Positions 11,110 through 22,602 of a DNA stretch of 64,000 bases are shown in pieces. The notes under the pieces are model-generated. The model saw only the letters and a list, made by a program, of their open reading frames with translations. It did no database searches and was not told where the DNA came from. The DNA is from Euonymus europaeus (lineage: Eukaryota; Streptophyta; Magnoliopsida; Celastrales; Celastraceae), in contig OY756963.1 in the NCBI GenBank assembly GCA_963580455.1, positions 19,859,555 to 19,923,554 of the forward strand, read 5' to 3'. The translations under genes and the position numbers were made by a program. Position 1 is the stretch's first letter, and every line of letters begins with the position of its first letter.

Positions 11110-14100
11110 ATGGACCCACGACGCGCCCCGCGCTCAGTCATCGACCCGATGGTCCGGAAAGTCGGGTTCTTTACGGGCACCGACCAGATGCTCTCCTCCT
11201 CCGCTCCCCTTGCCGTTCTCTCCTCATCCCCATCGGCTGGAAACTCCCTTTCTCCTGTCATGATTCCGCCGCCTCGCCACCCGTCCGACGCACTTTCATC
11301 CTCCCCTGTCCGGCGATCTTCTATGGACGCTGCGGCCGTGGAGTCCTTGGCTGTGGGCAGTTATAATGCTTCTGAATTATTCCCTGGCACCTCCCCCTCT
11401 GGCTCAGCCCCAAACCCGGAGCTTTCGGATGACCTAGGTGCGTCACCTGGCCGATCAAAGAGAGGCCCAGCTTTTCCGGCGAGTAGTGTTCCAGCAAGTG
11501 GATTGACTACCGTTTCAGTGGTGAACTTGCATCCTGGTATCTCTCTCTTATATGCAGAAACTTGCTATTGGACTATATGCATGTTATCCTTGGGTGAATG
11601 TATTTTTGTGGGTATAACTGTATATATGAAGATGTATGCAAAGAATGAAATTAGAAATTGGACTCAGTTGTGTGGAAGTTACAAATTCGTATCAGCATAA
11701 TTTTGTGAATTTTAGTTTTTATATTTTCAATTGAGCAAAATCCTAACCAAAAAAGCAAGGATTTGTTGTCAATGATCGTCTGAGAGTAGTTTTAGAAACT
11801 TATATTTATTGATTAGAGGGAAAAAAATCAGAAAGCTTTCCAAGATTTTATGCTTTTGTTTCAGCTAAAAGAAGGGAAGTTGATTGACTCCTTATTTGAA
11901 AGAATAAAAGAGGAGAAAATTTTCACTGACTAAACATACATGTTCTTTGTCAGATGAAAATATTTGATATTGTCAGAAGTTTGATGAAAATAGATTGCTT
12001 TTTATTTTTTTTGTTATTTGAGTTAATAGCCTTCCTCGAATGCTTTCCTTGTGCTTTGTTTTCCTTTCGGTAATTTCTTCTTTGTTTCTTGTGAATAACA
12101 AAACTTATGAAAAGGATGCTCAGTCGAGAAGCAGTTATTACAAGATGGACCAAATAGTATAACGAACATACTTTGTCTCTACATTGGGTCTATTAATAAC
12201 AAAGTGTTTCCATATCACTAAATTTATGTTAGTGAAAATGGTGAGTCTATTAACATTACAAAATATTCCATGTTCATTGCATTAGTTTCTATAAAAGAAA
12301 ATAAGCACAATCACATGGACTTGCTCGCCTAAAAAATTGCACATCTTAAAAGTTTTCAGGGGACAAATATCATTGGATATTCTTATTCCAATTTTTTTTT
12401 ATCCCAATCTTAAGCTAGCTATTGTTTTATATATCAGGGGTGGCAGCATATTTGATTACCAGTTTCATTTATGAAGCTTAACTTTTGTTCATGCAATTTG
12501 GATTATGAAACATTTAGTGTTGCACCTAGAATAAGTCTAATGCAATCCTAAAGTTGCAAATAAAGAAAATTAAATCATCTGCTACGTTGGTGTCTCTCAT
12601 AGTTCATGCCCAACATATGGGCTGCTTATCGAATATGATCCCCTCCAGCATTATAGTCAAAGCAACCATTTTATTTCTTTGCTTTTTATTCGTTTTTATA
12701 TCAATGATTTTGACAGAATATCGATGTCTGTTTTGGGTTGGCAGTCCGTATTTTGTGAATTTTTTAACTGGTGTACATTATAGGTGGAGTAAAGGAAATC
12801 ATTGTTGGGTTATTAAAACTACATTTGGTCAATATTAACTGTGTTTCAATGTCGTTGGATTTCTTGTGTGGTTTACAAGGCCCTGGTTAATGGTCCAATC
12901 TAAATGGACACATATTTATCGAGTGAGTTTGATTTTTTTGGAGACAATTTATTGGATACAAGTAGCACTGTTACCTCTTTGACTGGAAAGAGATTCGACT
13001 ATCACGTAACGTTAAGAAGTAGTTGCATGCTTTGTAAGATATAGGCAGTACAAGCTATATATTTATGTTTTATTGCTGATAATAGGCTCTTCAAGAATAA
13101 AAACATTAAATTCATGAAGATATGGTTGCAGAAAAGGCTGTCGGTGCATCAGTTGAAGTGCAGCATGACCGAACCACAACTTCAAAGCCCTTGAAAGAGA
13201 GGAGCTCTAAAGCTGAGAGGCGGGCACATCAGGAGGGTCAACGAGCTGCAAAAGCTGCTGCAAAAGGTGGATAAAATTCTTATTTTTTCTTCATATTTGT
13301 GACTATTAGCACACCTTCACTGGGGCCCTGTAAATTAATATGTTATCACTTATCTCAACTGCTTATGTAGACTATTAGCCATTTATCCTTTCTTCTCTAG
13401 AATGGCTCTTTACACACACAAAAAATGCAGTAATAAAATAAAAGGCAAGCATGCTTAGTATGTAGAATTTTTGTTCGTTCTGCTGATGTTCTATTGACTT
13501 TACAATAAATCATAACACAATCTGATGCTCGCTAGTTTTTCTTTTTTCTTTTATTTTGTATTTTGAATCTCCTATTCCCTTTGGGCACGGATATCAGCTG
13601 AGGGGAGCAAAGCACCCACTGCTGCGTCTGGGGTGGTGACTTCAGCCAATGTGAAGTCAGCGAAAGCCTCAAAGATCGTTTCCCAGAGGAATGACAGTGG
13701 CCCAGTTGCTACTCCCGAGAAGAAAGGAATAGATCGCCCATCTGAAAAAGATAGAAAGAAAGATCTACCTCATCCACGCATGCAATATGACGATACAAGT
13801 CGGGTAGAAAAGGCAAAGAAGCGTGCTGTTGTAAAGCAAACTGAAGCTAGGAACAGAGTAGAATTATTCAGGCATTTGCCTCAGTATGAACATGGAACAC
13901 AGCTTCCTGATCTCGAAGCAAAGTTCTTCCAGCTTGAACCCATGGATCCAGCTGTCTACAAGGTATTCATTTGTACGCAATTGCTTAGGTTTTCTTTTTG
14001 TAATGCCTTGGAGTTAGATTTAGAAATATATAACCTACATCAATAAATTCTTTGGAACTTTTGACTGACTATAGCCCCAACAATGTGGTGTTTGGCTATG

Positions 14101-15796
14101 AGCCTATCATCGTATGGTTCAGTTCGAAGAATGCATAGAATCCATGCAGTGATTGACATCTTTAGCTAAATGACAGGGAGTGGGCACTGTGATCTAAATG
14201 TATAAGCCATTATTAATTATGTGAATGGCCGGACATGAGCATACTTTTTCTCATGGTTTCTTGTTTTCAGGTTGGACTACAGTATCTGTCAGGGGATATA
14301 TGTGGTGGCAATGCTCGTTGTGTTGCAATGCTGCAAGCTTTCCAAGAGGTTATTAAAGACTACTCCACGCCTCCTGAAAAGACTATTTCTAGAGACTTAA
14401 CTGCAAAAGTTGGTTGTTATGTTTCTTTCTTTATTCAGTGTCGGCCGCTTTCAATCAGCATGGGGAATGTAATTAGATTTTTGAAGAATCGAATTGCGAA
14501 GTTACCCTTGACTTTATCTGAATCAGAAGCAAAAGCTTCTCTTCATTTGGATATTGAACGTTTTATAAATGAGAAGATCATACTTGCAGATAAGGTGATA
14601 TCAAAACATGCTGTCACAAAGATCAATGATGGTGATGTTCTGCTTACATATGGGTTATCCTCTGCTGTTGAAATGTTACTATTGTACGCCCATGAGCTCG
14701 GCAAACAGTTTCATGTTGTGGTGGTGGACTCTCGTCCAAAGCTTGAAGGGAAACTATTACTTCGTAGGTTGGTTGGGAGAGGTCTTAGCTGTACTTATAC
14801 TCATATAAATGGTGTTTCTTACATCATGCACGAGGTTACTCGTGTTTTTCTTGGTGCTGCATCTGTATTGACTAATGGGACAGTCTTCTCAAGAGTTGGG
14901 ACTGCAAGCATTGCTATGGTTGCTCATGCATTCCGTGTCCCAGTCTTGGTCTGTTGTGAAGCGTATAAGTTTCATGAAAGAGTACAGCTTGATTCAATAT
15001 GCTCCAATGAGCTTGGTATGCAGTTTTAGCAAGTTCTCAATTTAAGGAGGTGGTTCTTGTGACTTGCTCCATCGCTGATTATTTAATTCTGCAAGTGTGT
15101 TACTTTCTTGCAGGTGATCCAGATGTCATTTCAAAGGTTTATGGTAGGCAGGATATTAATGTCTTGGATCATTGGGACAACAATGAAAATCTGCAGCTTC
15201 TGAATCTGATGTAATTTTTTGTGATTTAAATGCTACTGGAGTTGCTAGTTTCGCCAACTGACCATACATCGTGGATGTTGTTTGTTCACAGGTACGACGC
15301 AATGCCTTCGGATTATGTTTCAATGATTATTACAGACTACGGCATGGTAAGCTAAATCATGATTAATAAATAAAATAATTGACTTTGATTTTTGGAACAT
15401 ATATGTGTTTCTGCTCTTCGCATTTTGAGCCTGTAAAGTGAATTGCAAGATGGTGAAAATCTTGTTTTGGATTGTATGGTTGCATCTAGTATTTTTAACT
15501 AGGTGATTTGCGGTCTCAAGCAGAGTTTATGATTTATGGACCGACGAGAATAGAGAGGAAACTCTAATTATGAAGGGTTGCTTTGGCATTTTTCTTTTTA
15601 ATCTTTTCTTTGCTTCAGCCTTGTAAACCCTAGACCCTGAAGCCTGACAGTTTCTCTAATTGCCCTTGGAAGTGATATTTTGCACATATAAAAGCTTTAC
15701 TTTCCTGACTCCAACATTGTCTGCCTCTCTCAGGTTCCACCTACAAGCGTGCCAGTAATTGTACGAGAATATAGGGGAGAACACTTATGGATGTAA
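11110..15796 (+). CDS. Translation initiation factor eIF2B delta subunit (7 exons)
   Basis: Regulatory-core subunit of the guanine nucleotide exchange factor eIF2B, which recycles eIF2-GDP in the cytosol. Exons: 11110-11536, 13132-13266, 13598-13962, 14271-15015, 15114-15210, 15292-15346, 15734-15796; all GT-AG, phases close to 628 residues. The N-terminal half is Ser/Pro- then Lys/Arg/Ala-rich and low complexity (including KAERRAHQEGQRAAKAAAK), as in plant delta subunits. The C-terminal half is the IF-2B fold: VGLQYLSGDICGGNARCVAM, AFQEVIKDYSTP, GDVLLTYGLSSAVEMLL, VVVVDSRPKLEGK, TNGTVFSRVGTASIAMVA, and the closing SDYVSMIITDYGMVPPTSVP. One difference from usual: the HQFH-type VVDSRP neighbourhood and the LLRRLVGRGLSCTYTHINGVSYIM block are all intact, so the gene looks functional. 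The start at 11110 is the first in-frame ATG after a stop. It converges on the cytochrome b561 gene. Confidence 0.95.
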
Positions 15797-16447
15797 TGTA
15801 GTCTGTAGATGGCTTGTCAACATATCGCTGAGGCTTCTCCAAAGATTTTCCTGCACTGACCTTCATTTCAGCAGCTTATTCAAGCTGATTAATAAGAATT
15901 GTGGTGGTCTTCATTGCTTTTGGTCTTTTTTGAAATAATGCCTACTAGTTGGTCATGAACTTGTCCTTTTCGACTTGTGCCTGCTCAGTGAAGAGCGCGT
16001 TTCCTCGTCTCTCGGAGCAGATTTTGTGACCTGTCACTCTCTATATAACAATTTCATGTATGAGACAATGTATGAGACAAATTTTTTTGCTGAATGGATG
16101 AATGCACCTCTAGCTCGATGATATTTTTTTAATCAGAGCAGAATCTTAGTTTAATTTGGGAAAACATCAGTGTTGGTGATCCATGCAGCAGTTATATCAG
16201 TGTTGGTGATCCATGCAGCAGTTATATCAGTGTTGGTGATCCATGCAGCAGTTATAATGAGAGAGGAAAAATGCAGCCAATCCAATCCCAAGAAAACATA
16301 AAGAAGTGCGAGTTTCCAGCAATTCAACCAATAGTACTCAAGCCTGTAAGCCTGAGCCTGTGATACAAAACAACTCTGAGATTCATATATTTATAAGAAC
16401 ACATTTTTTTTGTCACCAGTCAATTACTAAGACAAACAGATTTGTGG
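15797..16447. other. Shared 3' flank of convergent genes, with a 3 x 30-bp repeat
   Basis: Holds the 3' UTRs of the eIF2B delta gene (plus strand) and the cytochrome b561 gene (minus strand). The only distinctive structure is the perfect 30-base tandem repeat at 16167-16256. Confidence 0.7.
16167..16256. repeat. Perfect 30-bp tandem repeat, three copies
   Basis: Copies at 16167-16196, 16197-16226 and 16227-16256 are identical; the unit begins TCAGTGTTGGTGATCCATGC. It lies between two convergent genes, possibly in one or both 3' UTRs. Confidence 0.97.
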
Positions 16448-18236
16448 CTATTCTATTGCATCTCTGTGATTGTGGATGTCACCTTTACCATGAAGAGGAG
16501 CAATGAGTGCAAGAATAACAAAACCACCCAGAGCAACAATCAAGATGCCCAAAGAGTTCACCAGCAAAGCTTCGGTAGAATACCGTGATATTATCTTGTG
16601 GGTCTGAAGGAATGTGGCCTTTTCTAGAAAACCAGTAGTAGCAGTAGCAACTGAGAGGGCATAAATATAAACTCCAAAGAACACATGCCATGGTAGCAAG
16701 GTAGCTCTGCTATTTCTTGCGCCACCTGGGTACCAAAAGGTTACGAATCCAGCTGCCCACTGTGCAAGAACCAAGTGATACCATGATTACGAGAATATAA
16801 ACTAAAAAAGAGAAAGAAAAAGAGGCAACAAAATAAGAGAAATCATGAAGAAGACCTGGATACCAAAGAGCGCAAGACAAGCAAGACCCAACCAAGAATG
16901 CAGGCTATAAAAGTTGTCGATGCCCTTGTCGTTATGGAATTTCAAAGCAGCCCATGCACCAACCAGGCTTAAACAAAAAGCAACAAATTGTAGGGTAAGA
17001 TGAACTAATTTCCGGAAGCTTTTTGTCCCGGCAATTGTCCTATATGCTAGCATAGCTGCATCAATTCATACAAAGCATTTAAACAAAAAGTTTAGAACTC
17101 ACAGCGCTAGTAAAGTAACATGTATAACATTCTAAGTTCAAAGAAAGTGAAAGGGTATTGCAGTTGCCAGAAACCATAGCCAGAGTCAGGCAATGTATAT
17201 ATGAAACTTTCAGAGAAAGCAGAGCACACCCAGAACTTAAATCCTTTCTCCTAGGTCATATTGGTGGAAAATTTTAGTGGCAATATCTAAGATTAGCTTG
17301 CACTAATACAAAGGGAACTTTCTTTTTTGGAATGCAGAAGAATTTATCGTAAGAGTACCAAGAAATTGCAACTCAAAAGGACTTACAGAACCATTAATCT
17401 GATAATATCAAAGAAACTAATAAAAGTTGAAAGATCCTAATTAAAAACCAGGTGAACTTGCAAAGCAAAATAAAACATGAGATACAAGGACTATATTACA
17501 TACATTATAGCAACAGAATATGCAAATATAGCATAACTTTGAACAGAATCACACTTGATCATCTCTGCTTCCATGATCACTCTTCATTTTCCCAAAAAGA
17601 AAGAAAAATAACTCTGCTTCCACCTTGGGAAACTCATCATTATTGCAACTACAACTAATATATGAAATTACAGTCAAGATTCAATGGTATGAACTAAATA
17701 GAACAAGCAGCTATTTGTCGAGGAAACATAAACTCATCACGGTAAATATAGACTGAGGCTGTGAAGCACTGAGCAAGGCACCTGCTGCAGGCCATATTAT
17801 AAGGTACAAAAACTCAATCAACCAAAGAATTTTGATTGCCATTTATAGGGTCTATTTGACTAGTATGTCATGGAATAGGAAAATTGGGCACAAAACAACC
17901 CCTTCCCGAAAGAGCGTAAAAATAATAACAACTTGACATTCTTGGGTTTGGGATTTTTACCTTCTCCATTGATGAGTATGAGGCCAATCACCATTAAAAC
18001 GGGATGAACCTGAAGAAAAGCACAATCAATCAAGTTGGAATCTATAGAAGAAGAAAATGCAGTCTCAAACAATAATAATAAAAAAAAATTACATTGAAGA
18101 TGAGATCTTTATTATCCGAGATAAGAGCCAATCCTCCTCTGTAATGGACAGTCCAGATCAGCACCAAAGCAGTGGCTATCACTCCCATCACCCTCACAAC
18201 CATGAAGATCGGGAACCCAACCACCGGAACCGCCAT
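16448..18236 (-). CDS. CYB561A: Cytochrome b561, transmembrane ascorbate ferrireductase (4 exons)
   Basis: Integral membrane protein that moves electrons from cytosolic ascorbate across a membrane (tonoplast for the best-studied plant members) to monodehydroascorbate or ferric chelates. Exons: 18236-18093, 18009-17961, 17055-16856, 16759-16448; GT-AG introns and phases close to 234 residues, the family length. Six hydrophobic helices are visible. The four heme-ligand histidines are present at H50 (VHPVL), H83 (VHLTLQ), H117 (LHSWLG) and H156 (PWHVFFG). The ascorbate-side basic motif (AYRTIAGTKSFRK) and the SLHSWLGL motif are conserved. The sequence is closest in my memory to Arabidopsis ACYB-1 (At5g38630). 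A GA-rich tract lies just upstream of the start (about 18282-18300). No defects seen. Confidence 0.95.
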
Positions 18237-18969
18237 GATTTTCCTTCTTCTGTGCTGACTTTAGGTTTTGCGCTTAGGAATGTAGAGAGAGAGAGAGAGT
18301 TTTTTCATTTGGGTTTTCTACTTCGGCATCTTTTGACTTTGCAACGCCGCGTAGCCTGAATTACAAAACAGTCTAGTCAAATAATCAAATAAATGTATAA
18401 GAGCATTATCAGCAGCTTCTCCATCTCTATTCCTATACTACAATTTTTATGATCATTTTTCAGTATAGGGAGTCTGTTTCTGCAATATGCACTCAGCAGT
18501 GTCCATATATTGGTTCCCTAAATTTTGAATTTTAAAATTTGACATTTAAATTTTGAAATTTGAAATTTGAGATTTAAATTTCAAATGTGTAACGGTAAGA
18601 TTATTACAAAGAGCATTAAAATTCAGCCTATATAGACAGCACCAGAATCACTATAAAAATTATACCTAGGAGACATTCTTGAGCAATCCAAATGTATCAA
18701 GTAATCAAGATTCAGAAATTTGTATATATACTAACAAAATAACATTGGAAAAAAATAACATTTAAAATAAAATAAAATTACAATACATATATCGTTGCAC
18801 ACTAAATATTCAACTTGTCCCTAATTAATATTTTCAAGATATGTATTTGTTCAAGATATACGGTACCGTCCCCCTATATACCATTAGATTAAATAATATA
18901 ATCCCCACCATTACAAAAATTGCTTAAATGTCTATCTTGCCTCAATTAATAATTTGACGATGTTAATCT

Positions 18970-18990
18970 CACTACAAGAATTTCACGAAT
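18970..18990 (+). mobile_element. Possible CACTA-type transposon terminus
   Basis: CACTACAAGAATTTCACG matches the usual start of plant CACTA (En/Spm) elements, followed by a subterminal-like region. I could not find the inverted partner end within the window, so this is at best a relic or chance match. Confidence 0.3.
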
Positions 18991-20437
18991 TATAGATGTA
19001 ATTTTTTGTCCATAATCCTAAAAATCCATCGATAATATTGATTGCCGATTGAAAATTTTCATCGTTAAAACCATTATATGTACTCTAAACACCGATGAAA
19101 AAAAAAATTTCTTTAATTTTCTTTATTTCTTTGTTGAATTGAACAGGATGAACTATTATAGTGTAGACTATATGACTTTTATGGCGACAATCATGGGCCT
19201 AATGATTTGTGCTTGGTTTGACTATATGGCCAGTGTGATTTGATAATTTTCATTGGATTCTAATTTTATATTTTCCTTTGATGAGTAACGAAATTCAATG
19301 ATAAAAACAAAGGCAATAGAGTATTTAATATCCATACAAACACATTAAAAGGAAGAAGAAAAAAAACACTAATAGTTGATGGGTGATGCTCCGGGCCCAT
19401 GTTCCAAAATACGGATGCGGCCCAGGCCCTATAGAACTCTCATAAATACGTAATTGGGTTTGTTTCAATAGGCCGGCTCAGTTTTGGTTTCCAAGGGGAC
19501 CGAAATTTCTTATCACTCGGTTTCCATTCTGTTGCCATGTTTTATTACTTTGGAAAAAACTTTTCAAGTTCAAAATATCGAAGATCAAAGATATATTTAT
19601 TCTTGGAAGGAAACAATTTTCACTCTGAAAATGATAAAGATTCCAGAAGTTTGAAATTCAAGTCATCTGAGTTGTATGCATAGAATTCAAGTGAATGCGT
19701 GAACTTCACATGATATAAATTACTGAGATTCAAGTTATCTCAATTGCTGAGTTGTATGCATAAAACTCAAGAGAAATACGTCGGTCGAGAAGTTATTATT
19801 GTTGTTCTCACCAAGTTGGGAGAGAAGTTATTATTTCCCATCTGCAATGTTTCTCAACCAATCTATAACAGTTGCCAATCATTGATTCAACATATATGTC
19901 ACAGCAATTTGGGTGATTACAGTCCATTACTGTTGTCAATTCTTGAATGAAACATCAATCAATGATATGCACTTTTTTTTATGAGAAAAATAATATGGGT
20001 GTGTCCCTTGTCAAAGATTATATGTCCCCAGTCATTAAATTTTTGGAAAAAGTATGGTATAGTAGCAGACTAAGCAAGGCATTTATTTGCATTTATAATT
20101 ATACTTACCCAAACCCCGCCTACTGCCAGTCAAATCATAGTCTTGTTATGCATGCTTTTCTTCAACTAGATTATCAAATTGGGGAAATTAAAATTTAACA
20201 CTTAAATAAAAAATAGTTGGAGGCTAGTGTAGCACATTCAGATCAAAAGAAGTAAATTTGCGCCCAAGTCTCTACTATCAATTGGTCTTTTCTTGCCATC
20301 GAGATAATCAGTAACTGTAAATTTGTCAAAAGAAAAACAAAAGAGTTGAATAAACTGCATTATTTTGTGATTTTTCAATAAATTTTGAAGTTATATTGTA
20401 ATTTTTCAGTATTTTCTAAAAATTATATAATTTTTAG

Positions 20438-20527
20438 ATCACACTACAATAAATTATTGAATTATTTGAATATTAATTATGAAATCACACTGCAATAAAT
20501 TATTGAATTATTTGAATATTAATTATG
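20438..20527. repeat. 46-bp tandem duplication
   Basis: 20438-20483 is repeated at 20484-20527 with one substitution (ACACTACAAT versus ACACTGCAAT). AT-rich, non-coding. Confidence 0.92.
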
Positions 20528-20581
20528 TTAATAATTGATAAAATAAAAATATAACTTGTACAAATATATCTCTATATTTTA

Positions 20582-20621
20582 TTCTAAACTATTTATTAAT
20601 GTTCTAAACTATTTATTAATG
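20582..20621. repeat. 20-bp perfect tandem duplication
   Basis: TTCTAAACTATTTATTAATG at 20582-20601 is repeated at 20602-20621. Confidence 0.95.
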
Positions 20622-22602
20622 TGCTCGATTAATTTTACATATATGCATATGAAAAAAATGTACAACTTTTTAACTAATTTAAGTAATAATAACCAACTAA
20701 TTTTTATTTTTTATATTTAAATTTTTATGTAACTTTTACTTTGTTTGAATTTGTAAATATTATGGTGGGACTCACGAAAATCAAAGAATTTAATTAAAAA
20801 TAAAGAGTTTAAAAAAATTAAAAATTTGGCAAACACGGTAAAGCTGGAACTTTTTTGTTTGACTTGACAAAAGGTGAGCTAGTATTAGGGTTCAAACTAG
20901 CATTGGGTCCAAATAAAAAAAACCCCTTTTGCTTTCGATTCAAAACCTTGAAGATCTGTGAGGGCCAATGGGGGCGTTGCTTGTGGTTGCCAAGATTCGT
21001 TGATCAATGAATCTACATTGACTGAAGTTTAGTCCCGCGTTATCGCCGTTATGACTTTTACCTTGAATAGAGTGCTGGGCCTCAAAATTGGCACCAAATT
21101 GTGGGGATGATTTTCACAATCAAAGATTTGTATTAAGGGACCTCAACAATCTTGGAAAACTCACAAACGATGTTATATGTTCCCCAACTTAGAAGGATTC
21201 TAATCAAAGAAGTTCCAAGGATCAAGCCAATTGTTAGTTAGTGCTCTCTTCTCCTAGTAGAGTAAGACCATTCAATAGATAAGTTTATTACCTTTCCTAG
21301 GAGCGAAAATCGTAACCGATTTGGTTCAATCACTTTTTTCCATCATCCATCAGGAGATTACGTGTGTCAGAATTGATGTTGTGTCTGGTGGGTGTCTCGG
21401 GGCAATTTCAGAGTAGTCGATGGGACATGACTAGTAGGGGGAGCGTCGAATAAAGGTTAAAATGACGATTTTTTTGTTTGTTTGTCTATTTGGTAGAGTG
21501 TTGGTATAGTAATAATAGTTTATATACTCTCTCATATATACTCATACATTACTCTGTACATCAACTTATATTTTGTCAAACATACTCTCTATCAAATATA
21601 TGCTTTGTTTACGTCAAATGAGAAAGGGTCAGATTGAAAGTTTGGATCGATATGTCAACATGACCTTACTTCAAAGGAGGGGAAGATTATTCAATTTTGA
21701 ACCGGGTTCAATATTAAGGGCAACCACAATGCATGTTCCCATTAAATTTGTTTTTGAGTCTCACCTCTATTACATGAAAAGTGATCTCACATATTTATTC
21801 ACATTAACAAAACACTCTCCTAATACAACTACATTAGCAAAACACAAATCACTATACATTTTTCTCTCCCCATTTTAGTCAAGCTAACAACTTTTCTCTT
21901 TTTCATATTTTCCCCATTGAATTTACACCAAAGTCAATATTAGATACTATCTTTATTCACCCATATCACCAAAATGCCATATTTCTCTCCAGGACAGGCC
22001 ACAGCTTTAACGCATGGGCTTTATGTCGAAGATCAGGGACCAAGAGGTCTTGGTGTTTGGGTATGGGCTTTGGTTTGAGTAGTAGGCCGAGGTATTCGGA
22101 TCTTGGTACGGCCAATTCTCACAAGCCTGGGACTGAAGTGTTACTCTAAAAGGCAAAATTAATGATAATTATAGAAGTAAGTTGACACAAATTTGTGTGA
22201 TAGCTGTTGTTGGTCCACACAATCCAACAGTTGGAATGAGAATGGTAAGGTACGAGATAGGAATGACCATTATATAGCCCAAGGGAAAGGCCACTCTCGT
22301 TACCATGCTTCGATCCCGGTCTGGCCCATGGATTCGTGAGTATCTACTAAATTCAGCAATCCAAGTTTAGTCTTCCCAGCTACCATGTCAAATCAAACTC
22401 CCAACATTTTCTGGACATAAATGGCACATCCACAAACACAATGGGGGATAATACCTGCCCTTGAATAAAATGGCACATACACAACGACCTTAGAAATTAT
22501 ACTGCGGAAAAATTTCTAAGGCCACGGGGCAGAGGGCAGAGGGCAGAGGGCAGAGCTACGAAAAAAGAAAAAAAAAAACTAACCGATGAGAATTCCAGAC
22601 AT

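Larger units (their letters stand above)
18237..22602. other. Gene-free region with decayed repeats
   Basis: 4.4 kb without a supportable gene. It starts with the CYB561 promoter side, then a region of A/T homopurine-pyrimidine words around 18520-18590, a CACTA-transposon-like terminus at 18970, local duplications at 19668-19690/19745-19770, a 46-bp tandem duplication at 20438-20527, a 20-bp one at 20582-20621, and a GGCAGA-type run at 22529-22556. Open frames here (such as 19744-19950, 21573-21878) have no recognisable motif. Confidence 0.6.

Noticed and set aside
11537..11700. Unspliced continuation of eIF2B delta exon 1 to a stop at 11698
   Set aside because: The GGTATC donor at 11536/11537 joins exon 2 in phase and restores the family sequence; the continuation is intron sequence.
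18390..18680. A miniature transposon with GAGCATTATCAGCAG start
   Set aside because: The start resembles some plant miniature elements, but the two candidate ends are direct rather than inverted and there is no target duplication.
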